Of a stretch of DNA of 64,000 nt, positions 45,555-57,100 are shown in pieces. The position numbers and the translations under genes are program-made. The notes beneath the pieces are model-generated. The model did not search any database and had not been told where the DNA came from. It saw only the letters and a program-made list of their open reading frames with translations. Within the stretch, counting starts at the first letter, position 1. Every line of letters begins with the position of its first letter. The stretch comes from Pisaster brevispinus (taxonomy: Eukaryota > Echinodermata > Asteroidea > Forcipulatida > Asteriidae), in NCBI GenBank assembly GCA_023634235.1, contig JAMKCF010000002.1:7076722-7140721 (forward strand), given 5' to 3'.

Positions 45555-46610
45555 CTAAATATTATTGGGTGGGACAAAGCAATGTAAGTGGAGGGCACGT
45601 GAATGCCATGATGCCATGAGGATGTCGGTTGCTTGCTCAGAAATATGTTGCATTTGGAAGGAATGCCGGATAATCGACATGCCACTAGTCGGATTGTGTT
45701 CCGTAGAGGGTGGAGTGTATGGCTGCTTGGTAGAACCAGCAGGTCTCAATGTGTTGGCAACATAAGTGGAGTGTCGACAAGCATGTACATCGTCTTTGGA
45801 AACCACGACTCCCTCTGCTTCTTTCTGCTCGATTTTCTGCAGGCATTTGGCAACCATGCAAAATGGGGGAAAGGCATTCAAATGAAAACGAAAAAGTATC
45901 TACAAAAATAGCGCCTGGGTCTAGCCTCCATGAGACATAGGGCTCTTTATGCTTATTTTTAATCGATACGCAAATAAGCAAAACGTCATCTTACCGTCCA
46001 AAGGGATTGTATGCGACATAAAAAATACCAGGCCTCAGCATCCACTCTGTGCTGTCATTAAACAGTTGTGACATTCTGTCAGCAGCAACGTGTTGTGCTC
46101 CAGTGAGGAAAGAGGCAGAAAACCAAACTTTTTCGAATAATCTCGTTGCATAACTTGGGTTTTTTACATCCCATGGCATTGATACACGCTACTCGGATGC
46201 CAACCTGACTTTTTGTTCGTTGTGAGAAAATGTTTTACCATGACCGCCTCTAAAAACTCAGTATAATAATATGGTGCATCGATTCAGCGGCTGTCCATTT
46301 ACCTCCAGCAGACAATGTGCCATAGACTGCACCCCACTCTTTACTGGATGCATCTGATTGCATAATCAAATCTGCATCTTCATGTGAAATCCTTTTAGAA
46401 CTGGCTTCAACGTTATTGTACCACAAGTTAAGGTCCTCTTTTGAATTGGTTGTTAAAACTATTCTAGCAGTGTAATCTTCTCTGCTCTTTTCTAAGGCTG
46501 TTACTTTATCATAATCGATGCTTCTATAGAAGAGAACTGACCTTGATCAACCTATTGGAAGCACGCAACTAGAATTCCGATGGCAGGTGCCACCTAGTCT
46601 GGTATCGTGA
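45555..46610 (-). pseudogene. Relic of a second DIRS-type element (RNase H to recombinase start)
   Basis: From high to low coordinates: an RNase H block DADLIMQSDASSKEWGAVYG (46385-46320), then GAQHVAADRMSQLFNDSTEW (about 46105-46045). In another frame the recombinase N-terminal segment follows, SGMSIIRHSFQMQHISEQAT then DILMASWHS (45690-45600). These phrases are typical of DIRS-order elements, distinct from the Ngaro-like copy at 5-9 kb. No gag, RT core or catalytic recombinase part remains. Confidence 0.65.
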
Positions 46611-46659
46611 CTTTGTTTTGGAAAATGGCTTTAAACTGGAAGCAAACCCTTTACCCTAT

Positions 46660-48300
46660 TTACACTATTTAGACTAAAAAAATATGTAAACAATATTTTT
46701 TTTTTAAATACACTACTTTATTAAGGTTAATATAGTGTATTCCCTGAATACACCTTCCTTTTTTAAGGTGACCTCGGTATATTGTCCTCATTTCAAATGT
46801 TTTCAGTTTATTGATGGCTACTGCGTCCTATGAATTCAAACAGATTGCGTCATTAGTTGTTGATTGTTTGTTTTTGTGTTTTTGCTCATTTTTCGACACG
46901 AGGCATACATCGCCCAATTTCCATGTTGTTGCCATGCCCCCCAAAGCGGAGGTAATGCCTTCAGCCGGGTGTTGCTGTGTGTCCTTTCAAAGCACAGGTT
47001 TAGCTGAGTTACAATTGAAAATGAAATAATTAGGATTTGCTGCTCGTACAGAAACCTTTCAGCAATTTATATATAAAAACAAATTGACAAGCTGGTTGCA
47101 AATCGGCAACAAGGAAATTAAAGGAAACTACCATAACTTTATGAACTTGCTACTTAAAACAACTTCCTCCCCCTACTACAACTAGAGAATAGACGGCCTT
47201 CGGCGACCTTTCGCGAGGCTGTTAGTTTCCTGTAAGTTTCTGTGTCATGGTAGCATCCGCGTATAGAGCAACATAACGCATGTGGCCAGAGGAGGTCAGA
47301 TGACGACGCAACGCAGGCACCCATCATATGCGTTTGCCGACTGGAGGTCGGCATTGTCTGGTACCCAACTCAATTTGTACCATTTAATAACCGCATGCAG
47401 CAGTATATCCCATGCGACCAGTCGGATGACGACGCAGGCACCCATCATAAGCGGGCCAAGTTCGTACACGGACCATTTGCCGACTGCTGGAGGTCGACAT
47501 TACCTGGTACCCACCAGGGCCCAATTGTAGGGCTCTGCCTACCGCCAAATTCTGCGCTTACGATCACCATTCTCCGCTTACGTGCAAGCGCCGAATTTCT
47601 GCGCTAGCTGTGTAAGCGAAGAATGCCTAGTAACGTGGAGTACGCACAAGCACAAGCAAATATTCCCTGCTAACTCGAGAAATACGCTTGACGTAAGCGC
47701 GGAATTCCCTGCTTCCGTAAGCGCTGACTCTTTGCTTACGATAAGCAGAGCCGTGAAATTGGGCCCAGATGTTGAACCATTTAATATCGTCGCAATAATT
47801 TCTTCATAATGAATGGTCCGTATGCAAACATGACCCAAATGGGAGAGCGGCCGGATTTGCGGGTGGGTTGCGGGCCAGGTTTTTGTGCCGCACGTCAACG
47901 TTGTTTTTGTTGCTCATATTTTCGTAAATCGTCAGCCGCGCGTTCATACCTTGCGTTCGTTCATCCTCTTTCAAAAAAATGTGAAATAAATCAAATTTTG
48001 AAATACGAAGAAAATATTTTAAAAATCGTACCACTTAGTATGATCACGGGACCGAAAAGCTAAAACTCATGTTATAAAATGCCTATTGAGTATTTGTTAT
48101 GTTCAGATTTGTTCATATATGTAATTTAAAATAACGACTTTAATTGAAAAAATGTGTTAGGTTTGATGCGTTTTCTCGTTCCGAGATACGCAAGAGACTT
48201 GTACGGTCTATTCCCCTCCTCGCGTATCTCATTACAACCAATTCATAGATAACGGGGTGGCGTTCTATTAAAAATCTAGAGAACATGTTCCTGTATAATG
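46660..48300. repeat. Duplicated block E, copy 3
   Basis: Non-coding counterpart of 16200-17520, interrupted by a tandemly repeated segment (47299-47513) and a MITE (47516-47767). In 47299-47513, GATGACGACGC...GGCACCCATCAT...TGCCGACTG...GGTCG.CATT..CTGGTACCCA occurs twice about 125-140 bp apart. Confidence 0.65.
47516..47767. mobile_element. MITE with GGGCCCAATT terminal inverted repeats
   Basis: Begins GGGCCCAATTGTAGGGCTCT and ends AGAGCCGTGAAATTGGGCCC; the ends are inverted copies. The interior has repeated CGCTTACG and GTAAGCG words in both orientations. No coding. A related element with the same termini is at 56529-56720. Confidence 0.75.
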
Positions 48301-48780
48301 TTGTCTGAAGCAATGGTCAAATAACTAAGAAAAAGAACAACAATGGAAGGAACTAGCGTTCGATCCCAGTGCCTCAATCAAAGGCACTGTCATAGACTGT
48401 TCCCCTGTCTTTATCCGCAAAGATAACGACAGGCATTCGTTTTACAAACCCAATGATTACATTGATTACAATTTGTTTATTGAAATACGGTCGGTGACGT
48501 AAGCTTTCCGTTTCTGTGTTATGATTGGTCTGCTTCGAATTGACGTGTTTGTCAGCTACACAATCAGCAATTCAAGTCATTTCAATTAAATTTATTTGTT
48601 CATCATATGAAAACACATGAAATTTGTACATAATACTACACCAAGTACTTCACGAATAGACAATTATATAGGCCCTACACAAAGAAAAAGAGAGAGTCAT
48701 AAACTACACTTAAAACTATAGATGGCTCTGGGTAAGAAGGAGATTTTAAACTTGTTTGTTTCAAGGCCTAGTTGTCGAAT
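48301..48780. other. Spacer without recognisable gene
   Basis: Only short frames. A palindromic AAAGGCACTGTCATAGACTG stretch near 48380 and AT-rich sequence; nothing identifiable. Confidence 0.5.
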
Positions 48781-50170
48781 CCTACCTGATCTATTGGTTA
48801 CAATCAGTGAGTGTAGAGGATATGTGCTGTCAGACATAATACAATTACATTTTTTTCATAAGGCTTCTATCTACCAACTTCTGAAGTCTTTCCATGTCAG
48901 CACCTATGATTCTGCTGGCGTGTTTAACAACACCTTGAAGTGTCTTCCGGTTTTGACCAGTCATTGAATTAAACCAAGCGATTGAACAGAAGGTTAATAA
49001 AGATTGAATAGTAATCAGATAAAGCAATGTTAACATTCTGGTGTTCATGTTAAAATAGTTGAGTTTTCTTTAAAGATGTAAGCGCTGGTTAGTTTTTATA
49101 AACCTTAGAGTTGTAATTCCAGTTCAACTGGTTATCGACAACTGTACCAAGATAGCTGTACTCGCTTACTATTTCAACAGACACAAAATTAAAACCATTT
49201 CTTTTGATTTATGAGCATTGAGGATTAAATGATTTTTGGCACACCAAATAGCAAATTGTTTAATGTTCTTTCTATATTCTGATTCGTCATTGTCAGTTAA
49301 CAAACCTGTCAGCACTGTATCGTCAGCATACTTGATTAAAAAACACGAGTCACTTTGTTCATTAAAGTCACTTGTAAATAAGGAGAACAAGAGCTGGGCG
49401 ATAAGACACAACCCTGGGGAACTGCAGTACTAAGGTTTGCTGTAGTCAGAGTTCACACCAGCTACTCTTACTCTTTGTGGGTGCTGAGTTAGGAAATCGG
49501 TAATCCACAGGGACAGCTTAGGGCTAACGTTCAAATGATGTAACTGCGGTCTAATGGTATTAAAAGCCGAAGAAAAATCTTAAAAAGTGAGCGGACGTAA
49601 GTTTTACCATTGTCAAGATGACCATAAATGTTATGAAGTAATGTTATTAGCATCATCCACACCGCAGTGGTGCCCAATATGCAAATTGAAAGGGGTCCTT
49701 CGTCTCTCTTGTTAAATAAAGTAAGAGACTTCTGACAATTTTTTCAAAGCACTTCATCACAGTACGTGTCAATGCAATTGGCCTATAGTCATTTAGAAAA
49801 TGTGGCTAAGGAATTTTCGGAGTTTGACAAATCACAGAGGATTTCCAAAGTTTGGATTTGTGTGAGTGTTCAAAGACCATTGGAATAGTCGTTGAAAGAC
49901 TCCAGCGAGCTCTCTGTAACACCCTTTCAAATTCTAACCAGACATTTCATCAGGACTGGCAGCAATGTTTGTCCTAATAGATTTAAGTACATTTTCAACT
50001 TGGGAGGCTGTGAGAACAATGGGATCATTAGAGTTTGAGTTACTACAAGAATAGAAGTCTAAACATAAATTGGTGTAAGCTAAGTCCTGATTAGTGTTGC
50101 TGGTGTCAAAACGACAAAAAAACGCATTTAAATCATTGACAAAGTGTTTAACATCAATGGATAGTCCGGT
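48780..50170 (-). pseudogene. LINE fragment (Rex1/CR1-like reverse transcriptase), degraded
   Basis: On the minus strand the catalytic block reads FLIKYADDTVLTGLLTDNDE, then FAIWCAKNHLILNAHKSKEM (49340-49200). Further down in another frame: LTFCSIAWFNSMTGQNRKTL, then ASRIIGADMERL (48990-48870), the C-terminal domain. The YADDTV, CxxNxLxLN and KTKEM phrasing is that of Rex1/Babar-type LINEs in the CR1 group. Upstream RT blocks at 49400-50160 are heavily broken. No endonuclease is seen. Confidence 0.72.
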
Positions 50171-51280
50171 GGCTTAAGCAAATGTTTTGCAAAATTGTGA
50201 CACGCTGGATTAAAGCACCACATTTTGTACAGTTATTCTATAGGTCCCATGGAATCATTGTAGAGGGGGTGACCGGTTTGGGTGACCTAGGTCAAGGTCA
50301 GGCTGAGGTCAAATTTCATGTGATATTGTAAAAATGCCTGTCAATTTTTCACTAATAGAGGGCCGCTTCCGCATATCATACAAACCTATAACAAATGACC
50401 ATCAGCTTTTATTTCAGACACACAGGCAGAGCTATGAGGAAAATGTTGATCCCTTTAGTTTACTGACCTGGATATGACAGACCGGGCACCCCCTCTAATA
50501 TGCTTCTATGAGACCCCTAAAACAGGTGTGCAAAGTTTTAATCTGGCGTATCACGGTTTGTTCATTAAGCCATCGGACTACGGACGGAATCTCCAGCTTA
50601 TAACGAATAGAGATCTCGCCAGGCGCTCAAGGCTTGGTATCTGGCGTTATTCACAAGTCTCAAAGTGTGAACTCAGATGCTCGGGCTAGTGCAGGAGTAT
50701 AAATTGTGTACACACATGCGCACTGGACCACGCCGATCTAACAACCCGTATTCCTTCTTTAAAAAGGTTCGACTATCATTCATATTAATCATACTTTAGC
50801 TATTGTTACATGCTAAAAAGCACGACAGCGAAATTTGTGTGAAATGGGACAAAAACCAGGACTTTGTAAGTAAAAGCATAAAAGCAGTCGATGAAATACA
50901 TTTGAATGTCAATTAATACATAAACCAAGAAACAGATCAATGAGTTAAAGCAACATTAATAACGGTAAAGCCACGTAAAATAAAAAGCGTTTAATAAAGC
51001 AGAATTTAAGCAAAATAAGGCACAAATGAATGGTAAGTATAAGGAAAGGAATTGCTCTAAGTAGGACCCAGGGCGAATGGGTTTGTCAGTGGGAGGAACA
51101 TGCTTTTATTTTGAAAGGGGACGCTACAGGGGACCACCATCCTCTTATGGCAATTTGTGGCCGCAGTGGCAATCCCGATTGCGATCGTTCACTACATTAG
51201 ATTGAACAGACAAGCATTTTTCTCTTTTTTCCTCTCTTAAATGTCTTTGTATTTTTGTGACACTATCGCGGTCTTTATGT
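50171..51280. other. Spacer without recognisable gene
   Basis: No coding sequence recognised. It includes AGGTCAAGGTCAGGCTGAGGTC near 50291 (cores only), and otherwise ordinary AT-rich DNA. Confidence 0.5.
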
Positions 51281-51526
51281 TTGTTTGTTTGTTTGTTGGG
51301 GTGTTGGGGTGTTTGTTTGTTTGTTTGTTTGTTTGTTTGTTTGTTTGTTTGTTTGTTTGTTTGTTTGTTTGTTTGTTTGTTTGTTTGTTTGTTTGTTTGT
51401 TTGTTTGTTTGTTTGTTTGTTTGTTTGTTTGTTTGTTTGTTTGTTTGTTTGTTTGTTTGTTTGTTTGTTTGTTTGTTTGTTTGTTTGTTTGTTTGTTTGT
51501 TTGTTTGTTTGTTTGTTTGTTTGTTG
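51281..51526. repeat. (TTTG)n microsatellite
   Basis: A short TTTG run (51281-51296), an interruption TTGGGGTGTTGGGGTG, then a pure TTTG array from about 51311 to 51524, some 53 uninterrupted units, closed by TTGGGGTTG. The repetitive protein-like frames on both strands are artefacts of the repeat. Confidence 0.98.
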
Positions 51527-52080
51527 GGGTTGTGTAGGGGCACTTACTGAGGACCACATAAAATGTGATAAGCCTTTGAAATGGAATGAAGTCGTAATAC
51601 TCTGTTGTGCAAATCCATTCCAATAAATATTCTCATCATATTTGCATGCATTGCACTAGAGCGAGCGCGATCGCAACAATCTTTCTTCTTTAGATCGTTT
51701 ATTATAAATGGAGCATCCATGCTTTACCATATTGTGTACATGTTGTGAATGCGCGCATTGCGCTGACTGCAGTACAATCGTTCGAATCATGCATCACTAC
51801 CTCCTGAACAAGACTTTGTACAAGCCCATCAGCCAATCCAAGTGGTCTAAGGTGAGAGCGGTGGGGCCGAGCAAATCGATCCCAGCGCCTCATCCAAAGT
51901 GTACTGTGATGGGCTGATGTATGCGCATGCGCACTGGACCTTTCCCCTGAGCTAATAACCCCCGATAAGCTCTGCCCGTGCGAAAGATTGGACTATCAAT
52001 GTAACTTTATAATTATGTAAATCCATTGCAAGAAATTATTGTCCTTCTTTGTTTTGTACTAAAAAATAAGGCTCGAAACT
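51527..52080. other. Spacer without recognisable gene
   Basis: No supported gene. A CATGCGCACTGGACC word at about 51928 also occurs near 50716, suggesting a dispersed repeat of unknown class. Confidence 0.45.
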
Positions 52081-52084
52081 GAAG

Positions 52085-52545
52085 ACATGAAATCAAACTT
52101 GCAGAACAGTCAAACACGGATATTAGTTGCTAGTATTGACAATGACAATCTTCTATTACTTGGTGCTACGTCATATATAAATAGCACATGGTTTAAAAGA
52201 TTACACAATAGTGCAGCTCGTTTTTGTCTTTTTCACACATTTGACACCTTTGAGAGAACAATACTCCATGCTTTAGGGAACTTCAATTATTTTGTTTTCT
52301 TTTCTTTGTTTAATGATTGAACAAAACTACTCCCAGTTATTTCTAATCTATTGTCATATTGCACTCCTGCCCACACTTCACATCATGTTTCCCGTGCAAA
52401 CAAAGTTCTGCATCAAACAGCTTTTAGTGTAGCTGGATCAATGGTTTGGAACAATGTTCCCTCCTGTAATTAGGACGATCTGTTTTTGTGAAGCTCTTCA
52501 TAAGAGTCACTTCTATCCATCTAGCATGTGACCTTTGATCTGGAA
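52085..52545 (+). pseudogene. Relic of a LINE 3' end (CR1/L2-like C-terminus)
   Basis: LLLLGATSYINSTWFKRLHN then SAARFCLFHTF, followed after stops by SYCTPAHTSHHVSRANKVLH and TAFSVAGSMVWNNVPSC, match in order the LINE C-terminal pattern (LQxxQNxAARL ... TPARTLRSS ... FSVAAPKLWNxLP). Several frame changes. An ancient fragment. Confidence 0.55.
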
Positions 52546-54110
52546 AGAATAACACCTTATGCATTTTAATTATTATTTTATGTTAATCTAAGCCTGAACT
52601 TCGATAATATTTGCCGACATGAATAATACTGTGATGCGATTTACTTGAAGGTGCTGCGAGTTGTTCAAACTGGTGTGGCTCAGTTCCGCGAACTTCTCCA
52701 TGTCCTTCTGAGTTATCTCCTCTCCCTTCTCTAAAGAACTCAGATAGTAACTTGAGCAAACATTGATCCACGAGAAGTGCTTGACTTGATGCCGGCAGTC
52801 TTCTTCTTTATCAACACTGTGGTGTGCTCACGAACCGATGATTCATGACATGTTGACCGTATTTTCGATCAATGTTTGTTTTTAGTTTACATTTTGAAGC
52901 ACAGTTGCACGCACGCCATAACCTTTCTATAAAAAATATATATATATAATTTCGTTGAAGTTGCTCTTTATTGAATGTACTAACTTGATATCAGACTATT
53001 AGAATGGAGATATCGTTAAATTCGTAAACAGAAATGTAAGTTATCTTCCTTTTTTTTTTCACTGATACAACGAAAACAGATGATGATTTGGGCAAAGATT
53101 CCCACAAAAAACGTATTTTCAAACATTGTCTATAGGCCTGTGTTGATAGTAGTGTAAATAATTGCTAAGATAAGATGCAATTGTTCGCATTGTTATTAAT
53201 TAATGTCTTTTTTTTGCACAATATGTATACCAAATTGTTAAAATAAACTAAAAACAATTCGTTCCCAATGCAAACTATTTGAAGATTTAATTTGAATTTT
53301 GAACAAAGGAAGGGACCATAAAATTGAAAAACAACCTCCTATTTTTCATCACACTAAATAAAGCATAAAGTAACTTTGGCATTTAAAGATTAAAATTCAC
53401 ATGCAAACCGATTAATTTATTGTTATCCTATTTATGTAAGTATTCTGAAATAAATCTCCAACCAGTTATTGTTATCCATTCGAACATCAAAAGCGCTCAG
53501 TCACACTTCACTCTTCCCGTCTTATTGTACCTCAATCATCAACACTCAACACAAACCCAATCGAAGAAGTTCGTTCAACATATCATCTCCAATGAATCTC
53601 CCCTCACCGCAGCCCCGCTTGTTTTCACTTTATTATGTTCCAGTCTACAAACCCATCAAAACTTCAGAAAGCTCTCGGTATGGGAGTTGTTGCTAATTTG
53701 TTGGATTTTGGAGCCCCCCTTTTTTTCTTCGTTTTCTTTCTATTCTTTCTTTTAGTAATTGAAGATTGTTATGATTGATTTGTGAAGAACAGTAAGCGAG
53801 ACAACAAAAAATATATAGGCCTATGTAATACATACACAATTTTTTATATATATACATTTTTTATTTATTTTTTTGCATGGAAAATGTATGTTTCTTCTAC
53901 ACATCTATCCCGTTTTTGGTGCCGTATCTATTATTTAACTTTATCTGTGTGAAAGAGCAATGTGTTCGACTTTTCCAATCGCCCAGTGAAACAAAGTGGA
54001 TTAAACTCACAGATAGACAAGTCCATATCGCCTGAAATTGAACTATTTAAATAAGCTGACGTTTTTAAATGATCACTTTTTGGAAAAACTGGACCCTAGC
54101 CTACATCAGT
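52546..54110. other. Spacer upstream of the protease-like gene
   Basis: No coding sequence supported. AT-rich, with (TA)n tracts near 52937 and 53850. The last few hundred bases should contain the promoter of the gene starting at 54111, but I see no clear TATA box. Confidence 0.5.
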
Positions 54111-57100
54111 ATGAAGTCGATTTTTGTGTGCGTTCTTTTGGCAGTAGGTGAGTTATATTTTACCCAGAGGCCTACATCACGATTTCCGCGTATGGCTGGG
54201 AGGTGACGAGACAATGATTTGGCGGCCTCAATGGGAAGGGTTGGACATATCTATCCGAATTGCTGTCAGAGAAAAAGTTCCTTATTGAACATTGTGGTCT
54301 GTAACATAAACTGCTATGTGTTTGTTTTATTCGTTTCTCGTGCTTCTCTGTATAGATACTTGCAACATTTCGTTTTGCAAAAAATCATTTGTAAAAAAAC
54401 ATATATGGCAGTATAGTATACACATATTAACTGCTTCATCAAGTGATATGCTTAAAACTAGTGATCCCCGGCGCGTATAGTCCCGAGGCTTCGCCTTTTA
54501 TTTTAAATATAAGTTAGTAAACTACAAGGGAAACTGACGGGGTAAATAACATGCTCACTCTATTTATTCTTTATAACCATTCGGGTTTTTTCAGCTTCAG
54601 GTGTACCTGGAGTTTTGGGTACCTCCAGGATTGCAAACGGACGCGAATCTGTGCCCCACAGTCGACCATGGCAAGTGGCGATCTATGACAGCTCATGGAC
54701 CTTACTGGCAAACCAGTATTGTTCAGGTGCTCTGGTTCATGACAATTGGGTTCTTACGTCTGCTAGCTGCGCGTAAGTATATTAAATGGACACTGCACGC
54801 GACTGTAATCGTGTAAAATGTTAAAAGGTGACTTATTTTATTAACAAACTTACGAACGGGGAGGTGTCAGCTAAAAGAGAGAAACATGAGTTCTTGCAGT
54901 AACCTTGCAAACTATATAGGTTAGAATTGGTTAGTTAAACGAAACGTTAAAGTAAAATCTGAGTCCACATTGTACTACTCTGAATAGTTTAAAGTAAAGT
55001 GGCCTATAACGAATTGTTGAATATTTTTACAGCGCCCGCTAGCTTCAGGATAAGTGAAGTGCTTCATAGATCTACTTTGCCTACAGCTCATGAATGGGTG
55101 AATAAACAATTTGTTGAATGCGCGCGGCACTTGTTTCCGTTTTTACGTGTGTGCAGCAGTTCTGTTCAAAAAAATTTATACAAGTTTTGCTTAAACCTGA
55201 CATTCAAAAAGTAAGAATATTATATCTGCAATTATTGGTTCATGGATAATTAATTGTGAGCTGCACTCTGTCATTTACCCGTCTATTGACGCACAGTGTT
55301 TCTCGGAATGGAGTTTTCTATTGAATATAAATGGTATGACACAGGAACGCATAAACAATAAAGAGGGCAGTAGCTCATTGGTGTGGCAACATTGCATACA
55401 GTGCAGTCACTGTATGGGCATAATCATGGATTCATTTGTGGCATCTCTGACATCTATGAGCAAGTTCGAATACTAACCTTTGTTCAATTTGACGACTAAA
55501 GCAATGTGTGCTCTAACATCTGAACGCGTTTAGTCGATTGGTTTGTCAAAATGCAACCCAATAAAGTGACGACGTATCGAACGGGAAAAAAATGTTTTGG
55601 GCCATCAAACAAATTAACTTGCAAATTATTGTCTTAACATATTTCATTTGAAAAAAACTTGTCATTTATCTAATAGATGTTAGTTTTGCATCGGGGATAA
55701 AGAATATTAAGTTTGGTTTTTTACCCTACACCGATGTATGGTAGCACTGTATACTCAGTACTTTCCCGAGTTCTGTGAAAAAAATCACAGGCATATTACT
55801 CGGGTGGGATTTTTGTTCACAGAACTCGGGAAAGTACTGAGTATACAATGCTAACACACATCGGTGTAGGGTAAAAACCAAAATTAATATTCTTTATCCC
55901 CGATGCAAAACTAACATCTATTAAATCGTTGCGACACCCGCTGCTAAATATAGGATTCGAACTGCCTCTAGCTGCCGGGCAATCTCCGTGGTCTAGTTGG
56001 TAAGACACTGCTCTAGAATTGCAAAGGTCGAGGGTTCGAATCCCACCCGAGTAATATGCCTGTGATTTTTTTTATACAGAACTCGGGAAAGTACTGAGTA
56101 TACAGTGCTTACACACATCGGTGTAGGGTAAAAACCAAAACTAATATTGTCATTTATCGTTACCCTTTTTTGCGTGATTGCAATCGATTACAAACCTTCT
56201 CCGTCACATAACCTAACCGCCATCTTGACAGAGTGATGTAACTTTGTCAGTTGACTAAAGAAACAGTGTTCTGGGGTAGGTTGATCCAGTTGGACTAGCT
56301 AGTCAAACCACGCAGCGTCCAAGATCGACTATAGTTAAGTCTAGTCGACTATCTCGTCAGTCACCTGAACTTGCTTTAGTGGCCCCAACATTGAACGTCA
56401 CGCTTCGAGGATCGCGAATAAGGCCATATACCGGCCTTTAGAAGCTGCCAGATGTACCTTCGACCTTGCATTCCAATTGACCCACTCTATTCGTATAAGA
56501 CCAGTTCCAGTCTTTAATCCTTTGCGATCTGGGCCCAATTTCATAGAACTGCTTGAGCACAAAAAGTAGCTAAGCACAACAAAAATATGCTTACCAGAAA
56601 AGGCTACCAGCCAAACAAGCACACCACAAGTACAACTTATGACTGGTATCCTTCTCATTTCTGCTTAGCAGAACATTGCAATTTGTTCTGATTAAAGCAG
56701 CTTTATGAAATTGGGCTCAGTCTACTAACATTGCGCTGAATGCAGGGCCGTGCTGAATGGAAACGAGAGTGCCACCTTGGGGGCATTTTTGTCGCGCAAT
56801 TAGTGCCTGCCCACTCACCAACTGTATGGTTTATGTCATTTAGGATCTTTGGCGTTCAGTGTAGCGCTATTTTTTAAGCCTTCCAGTATTCAACTTAACA
56901 GGGTGTTCCTTAAAAACAACAAATTTGTGTACTAACTATCCAGGTGCTTCCCTTTAATGAAAATTGCATTCACAATGGAACTTGATCAATTAAGATAGAA
57001 GTAGTTAAATAATTATATCTCATAAGTTACACTTATAGAGTGTCATTGACAATTCTTATATGTACTTTTAAAGCGATCTTGGGATATAAATTATTTTATG

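Noticed and set aside
47282..48063. Several overlapping frames of 60-106 codons on both strands
   Set aside because: They run through a tandem repeat and a MITE, and none continues across the paralogous block at 16200-17520.
50286..50316. AGGTCA half-sites (nuclear-receptor-like element)
   Set aside because: Three half-sites in 30 bp are suggestive, but no gene is nearby and the surroundings are LINE debris; not enough to call a regulatory site.
51145..51626. Long reading frames of repeated TNKQ or VCLF on both strands
   Set aside because: They are the three-frame translation of the TTTG microsatellite, not proteins.
53420..53755. Reading frame of about 110 codons upstream of the protease homologue
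   Set aside because: Low complexity with a Phe/Ser-rich end, no recognised domain, no splice or promoter context.
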